Shown here: one piece after another, positions 1-5,390 of the stretch
Numbering within the stretch: position 1 is the first letter of the stretch
How the letters are laid out: the number at the start of each line of letters is the position of its first letter
NCBI GenBank assembly: GCA_021157485.1
Contig: JAGGWO010000212.1
Location: 1 to 6,267, forward strand
Direction of reading: 5' to 3'
Length of the DNA: 6,267 bases
Origin: Sulfurimonas sp.
Lineage (GTDB): Bacteria; Campylobacterota; Campylobacteria; Campylobacterales; Sulfurimonadaceae
The notes under the pieces: generated by a model
Database searches by the model: none
The model's input: only the letters and a program-made list of their open reading frames with translations
Told to the model about the DNA's origin: nothing
Made by a program: the position numbers and the translations under genes

Positions 1-2
1 AT

Positions 3-143
3 TTAGAAGATAAATACAGTGATATTGAGTTTAAATCTGCAACACTTTTTTATAAAGAAACATCTGTGTATGAGCCTCACTTTTGGGTAAATGAAGCGAA
101 TGACTGGATAGACTTTTTTTGGGAGAGAGATTTTAAAGGGTAA
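3..143 (+). CDS. C-terminal end of an unidentified protein (partial)
   Basis: An open frame enters from the left edge and runs 46 codons to a TAA at 141-143; the start lies outside the window. The visible tail is rich in aromatic and acidic residues (it ends ..NDWIDFFWERDFKG) and has no membrane segment or motif I recognise. It stops 2 bp before the end of the convergent cytochrome gene, leaving no room for a dedicated terminator. The tight convergent packing and uninterrupted frame make a real gene end likely, but I cannot assign a function or family. Confidence 0.6.
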   Translation, partial: LEDKYSDIEFKSATLFYKETSVYEPHFWVNEANDWIDFFWERDFKG

Positions 144-145
144 GG

Positions 146-520
146 CTACTTTTTATCTTTATGTCCCTCATGTATTTGTAAAAAATCAGTATCATAAATA
201 TAGGCTGCTATATCTTCTATGGTAGTGACTTCATAGCCAAGAAGGGGCATAAGCTTATATTTTTTGATAGCATCAAGCATGATAGAAGTCTCTGCATTTG
301 GCTCAATTACCCACTGTGACATATACTCTATAAAATCTTTTCTTTTTGGAAATGCTCTTAGATAGTTCTCTCTTACACTAAGCATAGACGGAGCAGAGAT
401 ATCTTTAGTTTCATTATGGCAAGTTATACAATTTCCGTGAAAAAGTAGCGAGCCTAAACTATTTGCGTTTAGCTCTAAAGCAGTGAGTATCACTAGAAGT
501 AAAATCTTACTTTTTAGCAT
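146..520 (-). CDS. Small exported monohaem cytochrome c family protein
   Basis: This 124-residue protein begins with a signal peptide (MLKSK followed by a hydrophobic stretch to about residue 15, probable cleavage after LNA at residue 19). A single haem-c attachment site CITCH lies at residues 31-35, preceded by the 'LLFHGNC' helix typical of small cytochromes c. The likely distal haem ligand is Met91 in 'KLMPLLGY', followed by an amphipathic 'TTIEDIAAYIYDTDF' helix, the usual C-terminal helix of this fold. It should be a periplasmic electron carrier or a c-type subunit; its partner is unknown. The ATG at 518-520 lies inside the end of the upstream J-domain gene (14-bp overlap), with only a weak GA-rich ribosome site, so translation is probably coupled to that gene. 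The family call is solid; the specific role is open. Confidence 0.85.
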   Translation of the reverse strand: MLKSKILLLVILTALELNANSLGSLLFHGNCITCHNETKDISAPSMLSVRENYLRAFPKRKDFIEYMSQWVIEPNAETSIMLDAIKKYKLMPLLGYEVTTIEDIAAYIYDTDFLQIHEGHKDKK

Positions 521-1259
521 CTTTTATCATCTCATAGGCTTGGTTTATCTCTTGTGTTTTAGCTGTTGCTTCTTGCATGTAAGCTTCATCTTTCCCTTGA
601 GATTTTATGATGTCAGGGTGATACTTACGAACTAGTTTTCTGTATGCCTTTTTGATTACACTCATATCATCACTTTCGCGTACTCCTAAAAGTTTATAAG
701 CATCGCCGATATTTGCTTTTGGCTGAACATTCTGCATCATTTTTTCAAACTGATCAAAGATTGCATGATAAGCGTTAGGATCAAACTCCATAGCTTCGGC
801 TATAATACCTAAGATATCCTCTTCACTCTTGCTAACTTCACCATCTATAAACGCAAGTTGGATTAAAAAGCCCATAAACTGTTGCTGTTTTGCCCTGTCA
901 CGCTTAATCGCACGAGCTAAATGTTGTGCTATCTCTTGTGTATCATCAGAACGGTCTTTCTCTTCACTAAATATTCTTTTTAAGATATCTTTAGTCTTTT
1001 GTGGCTCTGGAAAAACTGCTGAAATATCATCAAACATAATTCCAACAAGTTGTGCTTCGAGTGCATCAACTTTTCCATCAGCTTTTGCAACCTTTGCAAC
1101 AAGAGCTACAAAAAGACCAAGTTCAGAATTTTTGAGTGATTCATAAGAGACAGAGAAGTTTTTAAATGCTTGTTGTGAGTAGCCTGTGTAGCGGGCGTAA
1201 CTTTTAAAAATTTTATAAAATATATATCCTACTACAAGAAGTACTATTAGATTACCCAT
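507..1259 (-). CDS. Membrane-anchored TerB/J-domain co-chaperone (DjlA-like)
   Basis: This 250-residue protein has three parts. An N-terminal membrane anchor (about residues 3-19, followed by basic residues) comes first. A TerB-like helical domain follows, with two acidic motifs, AKADGKVDALE (58-68) and AFIDGEVSKSE (136-146). A C-terminal J domain starts near 186 and carries the diagnostic HPD at 214-216. This is the architecture of DjlA: the J domain should stimulate DnaK ATPase at the cytoplasmic face of the inner membrane. The longer reading from a TTG at 1293-1295 (262 aa) is rejected because it has no Shine-Dalgarno and falls within or upstream of the TATAAT at 1287-1292. The ATG at 1257-1259 has AAAGGA seven bases upstream. 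The gene's 3' end overlaps the start of the cytochrome c gene. Family call firm; whether it is the functional DjlA equivalent is inference. Confidence 0.88.
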   Translation of the reverse strand: MGNLIVLLVVGYIFYKIFKSYARYTGYSQQAFKNFSVSYESLKNSELGLFVALVAKVAKADGKVDALEAQLVGIMFDDISAVFPEPQKTKDILKRIFSEEKDRSDDTQEIAQHLARAIKRDRAKQQQFMGFLIQLAFIDGEVSKSEEDILGIIAEAMEFDPNAYHAIFDQFEKMMQNVQPKANIGDAYKLLGVRESDDMSVIKKAYRKLVRKYHPDIIKSQGKDEAYMQEATAKTQEINQAYEMIKDAKK

Positions 1260-1266
1260 TAAAAAA

Positions 1267-1272
1267 TCCTTT
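1267..1272 (-). promoter_or_regulatory. Shine-Dalgarno AAAGGA deciding the start of the J-domain gene
   Basis: AAAGGA on the minus strand lies seven bases before the ATG at 1257-1259. It is the only good ribosome site in the leader, so it supports the 250-residue form. Confidence 0.75.
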
Positions 1273-1286
1273 AAAATAATTGCAGA

Positions 1287-1292
1287 ATTATA
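1287..1292 (-). promoter_or_regulatory. -10 box of the J-domain/cytochrome unit
   Basis: A perfect TATAAT reads on the minus strand, preceded by TTTG. Transcription would start near 1280, giving a leader of about 20 nt with the AAAGGA site. There is no clear -35, as is common for Campylobacterota sigma-70 promoters. Confidence 0.6.
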
Positions 1293-1316
1293 CAAATAAG
1301 AACTTAAATATATAGG

Positions 1317-1322
1317 TATAAT
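1317..1322 (+). promoter_or_regulatory. -10 box upstream of the EamA permease
   Basis: TATAAT on the + strand ends 7 bases before the first ATG of the permease (1330). Transcription from it would begin at about 1329, implying a leaderless or nearly leaderless message. A second AT-rich -10-like stretch (TATATA, 1308-1313) would give about 10 nt of leader. It forms a divergent pair with the minus-strand -10 at 1287-1292. Confidence 0.5.
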
Positions 1323-1329
1323 TGCGTTT

Positions 1330-2217
1330 ATGGTAAGAATTAAAGAATTAAATAGTGGCGTAAAATATATGCTGATAGCATCATTTACATTTGCGATAAT
1401 GGGTGCCTTTGCTAAGCTTGCGAGTGTTCATATGAGTTCACTTGAGGTTGTGTTTTTTAGAAATATTGCCGGAGTAATTTTAGTTGGAATAGCAGTGCTA
1501 AAAAAGCCAATGACTCACGTAGGAGGAAAACCTTTTTTACTCTTTTTTCGTGGATTTATGGGCTTTACAGCACTCCTTGCGTTTTTTTATAATATTGCGA
1601 ATATTCCTCTTGGTGATGCAATGACATATTCCAAAACTTCTCCGATTTTTACAGCTATTTTTGCCTTTGTATTTTTACAGGAGAAGCTCTCTTTCAAAGG
1701 ATGGATTGCTGTATTCATTGGATTTATCGGGATACTTTTTATAACTCAGCCGACAGGAGTTGGATTTTCAAAGTATGACCTGCTGGGTATTTTTAGTGGA
1801 GTTGGAGCGGCACTTGCATACACTTCTATACGTGAGCTAAGAAATTTTTATGATACTCGTGCAATAGTTTTATCTTTCATGTTAACAGGAACAATCGGTC
1901 CGATAATTCTATTTTTAATATCGCCATATATCAATATTTCAGAGTTGGATTTTATGCTTGGCGAGTTTGTAATGCCCAAAGGTATAGTGTGGTTCTATCT
2001 CATAGCAATGGGGGTTTTTGCAACAATCTCACAACTACTCATGACTAAGGCTTATGGAGAGACAAAAGCTGGAATAGTTGGAGCTGTCTCTTATACGAAT
2101 ATTCTCTTCTCAATTTTGGTTGGTTTAATGCTTGGGGATGCGTTTCCATCAATGATGACGAGCTTTGGAATAGCTCTTATTGTCTTTGCTGGAATTATGG
2201 TGGCACGAGCGAAATAA
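1330..2217 (+). CDS. EamA/DMT-superfamily permease
   Basis: This 295-residue, highly hydrophobic protein has ten predicted membrane helices arranged as two EamA repeats (about 13-139 and 152-292), the classic layout of the drug/metabolite transporter superfamily. Family hallmarks are 'FFRNIAG' after the first helix, 'LGDAMTYSKTSPIFTAIFA' in helix 4, 'LQEKLSFKGW' before helix 5, and 'AYGETKAGIVGAVSY' in the second repeat. It should be an inner-membrane exporter or exchanger of a small metabolite; the substrate cannot be read from sequence. No good Shine-Dalgarno precedes the ATG at 1330, and a TATAAT sits just upstream, so it may be leaderless. An in-frame ATG at 1369 (residue 14) is the alternative start and would keep all helices. 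It converges with the Crp/Fnr gene with 16 bp between stops. Confidence 0.88.
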   Translation: MVRIKELNSGVKYMLIASFTFAIMGAFAKLASVHMSSLEVVFFRNIAGVILVGIAVLKKPMTHVGGKPFLLFFRGFMGFTALLAFFYNIANIPLGDAMTYSKTSPIFTAIFAFVFLQEKLSFKGWIAVFIGFIGILFITQPTGVGFSKYDLLGIFSGVGAALAYTSIRELRNFYDTRAIVLSFMLTGTIGPIILFLISPYINISELDFMLGEFVMPKGIVWFYLIAMGVFATISQLLMTKAYGETKAGIVGAVSYTNILFSILVGLMLGDAFPSMMTSFGIALIVFAGIMVARAK

Positions 2218-2233
2218 AAACTGTTTTACCTTG

Positions 2234-2908
2234 TTATATATCAAGCTTATCTAAAAGTTTTTGAAAGTTTGTTATTTGAATTTTTTTTCTTGAGAGTTCG
2301 ATGACACCATCTTTTTTCAGTGTTTGTAAGCTTCTATTTACTACTTTTCTTACTGTTCCAACCATAGAGGCTATATCTTCATTCTTTAGATTATCTATAA
2401 CAGTTAAAACAGGTTTGCCATCTTTTATATGGGTAAACTTACTAAAAAGCTGTAAAACCCTTTGATAGACATCATAAAAAGATAAACTTATAGCTAAATC
2501 CTCCATAGACTTAAGCTGTGAAGCAAGATATGAGTAAAATAGTTGTCTAAAATTATTATCTTGAAGAATCATATCTTTTACATCTTCTATAGGCATTTGA
2601 ATCAGTTCACTATCTTCTAAAACTTCTGAAAGTTGCTCTCTTTGTGAACCATCAAGCAAGCTTACTGCATCAAACATATCCCCACGAGATAATAGATACA
2701 GAGTTTGCTCTTTTGAGCTATTAAAATCTATTTGAAATATTTTAATCTTTCCACTCAGTATAAAATAAAAATATTTAGAAGTATTAAGGCTATTGAGAGG
2801 ATCTTCCCCCTTTTTGAAAAAAACCTTTCTCTGATTTTTTACTAATGGGGGAAGTTTATTTAACTCTCCAAGAACTAAAGAGTAATTATTTGTATGTATC
2901 TTATCCAT
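2234..2908 (-). CDS. Crp/Fnr-family transcriptional regulator
   Basis: From the ATG at 2906-2908 this is a 224-residue two-domain regulator. An N-terminal cyclic-nucleotide-binding-type beta barrel (about 28-108) contains 'YFYFILSGKIKIFQ' and 'RGDMFDAVSLLDG'. A long dimerisation helix follows (about 110-140), then a C-terminal winged helix-turn-helix with 'NEDIASMVGTVRKVVNRSL' (about 176-194). There are no cysteines, so it is not an iron-sulphur FNR, and the cAMP-contacting pattern of CRP is absent; the effector is unknown. In the recognition helix the Arg-Glu pair of CRP ('SRETVGR') reads 'VRKVVNR', so the usual Glu is Lys, suggesting a non-standard operator. The alternative TTG at 2912-2914 adds two residues and has no ribosome site. 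It is the last gene of the minus-strand run that starts with the small heat shock genes and could control them (inference). Confidence 0.87.
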   Translation of the reverse strand: MDKIHTNNYSLVLGELNKLPPLVKNQRKVFFKKGEDPLNSLNTSKYFYFILSGKIKIFQIDFNSSKEQTLYLLSRGDMFDAVSLLDGSQREQLSEVLEDSELIQMPIEDVKDMILQDNNFRQLFYSYLASQLKSMEDLAISLSFYDVYQRVLQLFSKFTHIKDGKPVLTVIDNLKNEDIASMVGTVRKVVNRSLQTLKKDGVIELSRKKIQITNFQKLLDKLDI

Positions 2909-2933
2909 ACACAATTGTACACTAAGTTAATAA

Positions 2934-2939
2934 ATTATA
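2934..2939 (-). promoter_or_regulatory. -10 box of the Crp/Fnr gene
   Basis: TATAAT on the minus strand predicts a transcript start near 2927 and a leader of about 19 nt, so the regulator can probably be made independently of the upstream genes. An 8-bp palindrome ACAATTGT (2911-2918) lies in the leader, just before the ATG, and could be an autoregulatory site, though it is short enough to be chance. Confidence 0.5.
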
Positions 2940-2986
2940 ATTCTATAATCTATTAATTCAAGGCTTAATATTTAAAATAAAATATT

Positions 2987-3832
2987 TTAAGTACGAGAAA
3001 ACCTACTAAACAAAGACAAAGATATGATTAACATAGAAACACCGCCAATAAGATAAAGAGCATATACCATATCACTATACTCTTTTGAAAGCATAACTTT
3101 GAAAACAAAAATCAATGCTTCAATCGATATCGCTATTATAATTGAAATTAAAAATCCAATAAATACTTTATTAATATTATCTTTTTTTGCTTCATGATTA
3201 TAAATCACTTCATGTTCCAATAGATTCTTACCTAAATCAAAAATAGCTAATCCCAATGTAATAGAAACTATAGATTTAAATGTAGCCTCTATCAACGATG
3301 CGTCATAATAGAACAGATATGACCCAAAAGTCAAAATAGAATATAAGATTAATATTAAAGATAACAGATAAAATCCATACCCTATAATGGCATAAATAAA
3401 TTTATTTATTTTTGTAAAAAACAGACTATGCGTAACATAACCCATCTCTTCTAATAAATCATTTAAATTAAAATCCATTACCAAATAGTTATCTTCTATT
3501 TTTCTAATTACAGTAATGATGGTATGCCCTGTAGAAACAGATATATATGGAGCACTAACATACTTTCCATCTTTTATAACTCTTTTTTCAAAAGTAGATA
3601 CTCTATCTATTGGCAGAGTTTCGGTTTCTTTCTTATCTCTTGTAAGTTTTGCTTTGAATTGTTGATGATTCTTATCTGTTACAAAAAGCATCTCCAATGA
3701 TTTAAATATTTTAAAAAATTTGTTTAAATGTTTGTCTATAATCTTATCAGAAATATTATTAGAGATATTTTCAAGTAAAAATCCTTCTATACTCTTCCTG
3801 TTTTCTTTATAGATAGTGATAGTTTGTATCAA
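2987..3832 (-). CDS. PDC/Cache-like domain protein with four C-terminal membrane helices
   Basis: This 281-residue protein begins with a soluble domain (about 1-130). Its 'LFVTDKNHQQ' strand, 'GKYVSAPYISVSTGHTIIT' and 'NYLVMDFNLNDLLEE' resemble the PDC/single-Cache sensor fold of bacterial receptors. Four hydrophobic helices follow (about 144-171, 184-200, 222-246, 254-277), with a conserved-looking 'GLAIFDLGKNLLEHEVI' loop after helix 2. There is no output domain (no HAMP, kinase, GGDEF or methyl-accepting region). Unusually for Cache proteins, no membrane helix precedes the sensor, so by topology it would be cytosolic. The start is a TTG at 3830-3832, backed by a perfect AAAGGAGG five bases upstream; the next ATG (residue 48) would cut the domain. 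It lies 87 bp after the exported sHSP gene. Function unknown; a membrane sensor or stress protein is inference. Confidence 0.75.
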   Translation of the reverse strand: MIQTITIYKENRKSIEGFLLENISNNISDKIIDKHLNKFFKIFKSLEMLFVTDKNHQQFKAKLTRDKKETETLPIDRVSTFEKRVIKDGKYVSAPYISVSTGHTIITVIRKIEDNYLVMDFNLNDLLEEMGYVTHSLFFTKINKFIYAIIGYGFYLLSLILILYSILTFGSYLFYYDASLIEATFKSIVSITLGLAIFDLGKNLLEHEVIYNHEAKKDNINKVFIGFLISIIIAISIEALIFVFKVMLSKEYSDMVYALYLIGGVSMLIISLSLFSRFSRT

Positions 3833-3837
3833 AACAA

Positions 3838-3845
3838 CCTCCTTT
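3838..3845 (-). promoter_or_regulatory. Perfect Shine-Dalgarno AAAGGAGG fixing a TTG start
   Basis: AAAGGAGG with a five-base spacer precedes the TTG at 3830-3832. The spacing is the same as that of the two upstream sHSP genes, which is strong support for TTG initiation of the PDC-membrane gene. Confidence 0.8.
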
Positions 3846-3868
3846 AATCAAAACTTATGTATAAGATA

Positions 3869-3898
3869 TAGAGATAAATACTCACCTATTTATCTCTA
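3869..3898 (-). terminator. Intergenic hairpin, terminator-like or RNA-processing element
   Basis: A perfect 12-bp inverted repeat, TAGAGATAAATA / TATTTATCTCTA, has a 6-nt loop (GGTGAG on the transcribed strand). It lies between the exported sHSP stop and the TTG of the next gene. The stem is AT-rich, and the downstream bases (TATCTTATAC) are only partly U-rich, so it is a weak intrinsic terminator at best. It could equally attenuate read-through or protect the 3' end of the sHSP message. The repeat itself is certain; its role is not. Confidence 0.55.
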
Positions 3899-3919
3899 AA
3901 GTTGAAGATTAAATAAACT

Positions 3920-4396
3920 CTACTTCTTAGGCATTATAATTGTAAAATAATCCCCCTCAACCTTATGCTCTATCTTGTTTTGTTGAACATTTTTTGGAAT
4001 AGTATATGAACTTGAAAACTGTTGAGAACTATAGAAGTAACCATTTTCATTTTTCTCTTCTTTTTTCATATCCATTTTAACTGATACTACACCATCTTTG
4101 ACCATAAAGTTTAAGGCATCTGCTTTGGCACCATTAAGTTTTATACGATAAATATACTTATCCTTTAAATCCTCATACAATGGTTTTTTAACATATAGTT
4201 GAGGATTTTTTGCTTTTTCCTCAAGCATATACTTGTTTTGTTCTTTTAACTTTTTTATACTTTTTTCATATCTTTTAATTAACTGCTTGTTTTGTTCTAT
4301 TTCCTGATTAATATCAATATTAAAAAGCGAAAAAGCCTCCAGCGAAGCACCAAGCAATAAGCTAGATGCTAATACTGTAATAATATATTTTTTCAT
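3920..4396 (-). CDS. Exported (periplasmic) alpha-crystallin/Hsp20-like protein with coiled coil
   Basis: This 158-residue protein starts with a clear signal peptide (MKKY then hydrophobic ITVLASSLLLGASLEA; likely cleavage after Ala21). A charged helix with coiled-coil character follows (about 28-63, rich in Lys, Glu, Gln, Asn). The C-terminal part (about 79-158) aligns in order with the alpha-crystallin domain of the two sHSPs upstream: 'VKDGVVSVKMDMKKEEKNENG' matches 'IEDNTLVVSGERKVKNEVKED', 'YSSQQFSSSYTIPKNV' matches 'VESSFGTFSRSFSLPEEV', and 'GDYFTIIMPK' matches 'GVLELIIPK'. It ends there and lacks the C-terminal I-x-I tail. It should be a periplasmic holdase-type chaperone, an unusual place for this family. 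AGGAGG (4402-4407) lies five bases before the ATG and overlaps the TAG of the upstream gene, so translation is coupled. The domain assignment is my own alignment by eye; the fold is likely, the activity inferred. Confidence 0.72.
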   Translation of the reverse strand: MKKYIITVLASSLLLGASLEAFSLFNIDINQEIEQNKQLIKRYEKSIKKLKEQNKYMLEEKAKNPQLYVKKPLYEDLKDKYIYRIKLNGAKADALNFMVKDGVVSVKMDMKKEEKNENGYFYSSQQFSSSYTIPKNVQQNKIEHKVEGDYFTIIMPKK

Positions 4397-4401
4397 AATG
4401 T

Positions 4402-4407
4402 CCTCCT
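4402..4407 (-). promoter_or_regulatory. Shine-Dalgarno AGGAGG overlapping the upstream stop codon
   Basis: The TAG that ends the middle sHSP gene (4406-4408) forms part of TAGGAGG, which is the ribosome site of the exported sHSP gene. This arrangement favours reinitiation and matched output of the two proteins. Confidence 0.75.
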
Positions 4408-4864
4408 ATTTAATCGAAATTCTTTTTGCTTTAGATGCTTCTGTTTTTTGTAACTCTATTGTTAATCTTCCATCTTTAAGCTGGGCATCTATATTTTCAC
4501 GATCTACATTATCTGGCAGTGAATATCTTCTTTCTAGTTTTCCAAAAGAACTTTCACATAGATAATAGCTATCTTTTGTTAATTCATTTTTATAATGTCT
4601 AATAGCACTTACCACAAGCATATCGTCTTCTGCATATATATTTATATCTTTTTTATCCACACCTGGTAAATCAATCTCAATATGAAACCCACTATCCTCT
4701 TTTTTAGCTAAGTTTGAAAAAGGTATATGAGAAGCGAGGTTTTCAAAGGCTTCTGATGCTTTATTTGCAACGAGTTCAGCACCTTTTTCTATTTCTGAAC
4801 CTAACTCTTTTACACTATTTTCTACTTTAGAACCAATCTCTTTTGCTTTTTGAATAACTTCCAT
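4406..4864 (-). CDS. Hsp20-family small heat shock protein with amphipathic-repeat N-terminus
   Basis: This 152-residue sHSP has an unusual N-terminal arm. Residues 9-41 form three consecutive 11-residue units (EIGSKVENSVK, ELGSEIEKGAE, LVANKASEAFE), predicted to be one long amphipathic helix of the type seen in LEA-like and lipid-binding proteins. The alpha-crystallin domain follows (about 58-140), with 'FHIEIDLPGVDKKDINI', 'CESSFGKLERRYSLPDNVD' and the signature 'AQLKDGRLTIELQK'. The tail carries the I-x-I motif (ISI, 149-151) used in oligomer assembly. It should be an ATP-independent holdase; the arm suggests contact with membranes or aggregates (inference). Two tandem ATGs exist at 4865-4867 and 4862-4864. 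AGGAGG (4870-4875) is two bases from the first and five from the second, so the second is preferred; the longer form has 153 residues. It sits 10 bp after the first sHSP gene. Confidence 0.9.
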   Translation of the reverse strand: MEVIQKAKEIGSKVENSVKELGSEIEKGAELVANKASEAFENLASHIPFSNLAKKEDSGFHIEIDLPGVDKKDINIYAEDDMLVVSAIRHYKNELTKDSYYLCESSFGKLERRYSLPDNVDRENIDAQLKDGRLTIELQKTEASKAKRISIK

Positions 4865-4869
4865 CATAT

Positions 4870-4876
4870 CCTCCTT
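4870..4876 (-). promoter_or_regulatory. Shine-Dalgarno AAGGAGG choosing between tandem ATGs
   Basis: The site overlaps the TAA of the first sHSP gene (TAAGGAGG) and lies five bases before the second ATG (4862-4864) but only two before the first. The five-base spacing matches the neighbouring genes. Confidence 0.7.
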
Positions 4877-5324
4877 ATTTGATCTCTATTTTTTTAACTT
4901 TATCAACTTTATCAGTTTTAAGTTTTGGGATAATAAGCTCTAAAACACCATTTTGGGATTCGGCATGGATACTTTCAATATCTACCTCTTCAGGAAGTGA
5001 AAATGAACGAGAAAATGTTCCAAAGCTACTCTCTACTTTGTAGTAATCATCCTCTTTAACTTCATTTTTTACTTTTCTTTCACCTGAAACAACTAAAGTG
5101 TTATCTTCTATCTTAATATCAACATCCTCTTTTTTGATACCAGGAAGGTCTACTTCAACATGATAAGCAAACTCACCCTCTCTTGTATTAACTGTTGGAG
5201 AAAAATCATCTTTAAAAGTAGAACTTCTTTCATCTTGGATTTCATCTAACATTGTATTTAAAAGGTTGAAACCTCTTCTAAATTCTCTCATTTGTCCGTA
5301 GGGATTGTATCTAGTAACTAACAT
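4875..5324 (-). CDS. Hsp20-family small heat shock protein (cytosolic, classical)
   Basis: This 149-residue protein is of standard bacterial class A sHSP length. A short N-terminal arm begins 'MLVTRYNPYGQMREFRRGFNLLN' in two hydrophobic/aromatic patches. An alpha-crystallin domain covers about residues 42-135, with 'YHVEVDLPGIKKEDVDI', 'LVVSGERK', 'VESSFGTFSRSFSLPEEVD' and the family signature 'AESQNGVLELIIPK' (121-134). The tail ends with the I-x-I motif (IEI, 146-148). No signal peptide is present, so it acts in the cytosol as an ATP-independent holdase that keeps unfolding proteins available to the DnaK/ClpB system. AAGGAG (5331-5336) lies six bases before the ATG. It is the first gene of the sHSP operon, and its stop overlaps the ribosome site of the next gene. 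Confidence 0.95.
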   Translation of the reverse strand: MLVTRYNPYGQMREFRRGFNLLNTMLDEIQDERSSTFKDDFSPTVNTREGEFAYHVEVDLPGIKKEDVDIKIEDNTLVVSGERKVKNEVKEDDYYKVESSFGTFSRSFSLPEEVDIESIHAESQNGVLELIIPKLKTDKVDKVKKIEIK

Positions 5325-5363
5325 AATTAACTCCTTAATCTTTTAAATTTTTATTACTCTGCA

Positions 5364-5369
5364 AGTATA
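5364..5369 (-). promoter_or_regulatory. -10 box of the sHSP operon
   Basis: TATACT on the minus strand follows a run of seven T, the T-rich context usual for Campylobacterota promoters. The transcript would start near 5357, leaving a leader of about 33 nt. No -35 consensus is visible (CAAAAT at the expected place), which fits a promoter that needs an activator. No CIRCE (HrcA) or HAIR (HspR) sequence is present. Confidence 0.55.
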
Positions 5370-5390
5370 AAAAAATATTTGAAATTATTT

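Noticed and set aside
829..1146. 105-codon open frame on the + strand
   Set aside because: It lies wholly antisense to the TerB/J-domain gene, has a Ser/Cys-rich low-quality composition, and has no ribosome site; it is a shadow of the real gene.
1260..1295. N-terminal extension of the J-domain protein from a TTG
   Set aside because: No Shine-Dalgarno, and it overlaps the TATAAT promoter box; the ATG at 1257-1259 with AAAGGA is much better.
2911..2918. ACAATTGT palindrome as a confirmed autoregulatory operator
   Set aside because: Only 8 bp, breaks at the next base pairs, and unlike the palindrome at the sHSP promoter; kept only as a remark.
2963..2991. AT-only imperfect palindrome after the PDC-membrane gene as a terminator
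   Set aside because: The pairing is broken, contains almost no G or C, and has no clear U-tract; such symmetry is expected by chance in this base composition.
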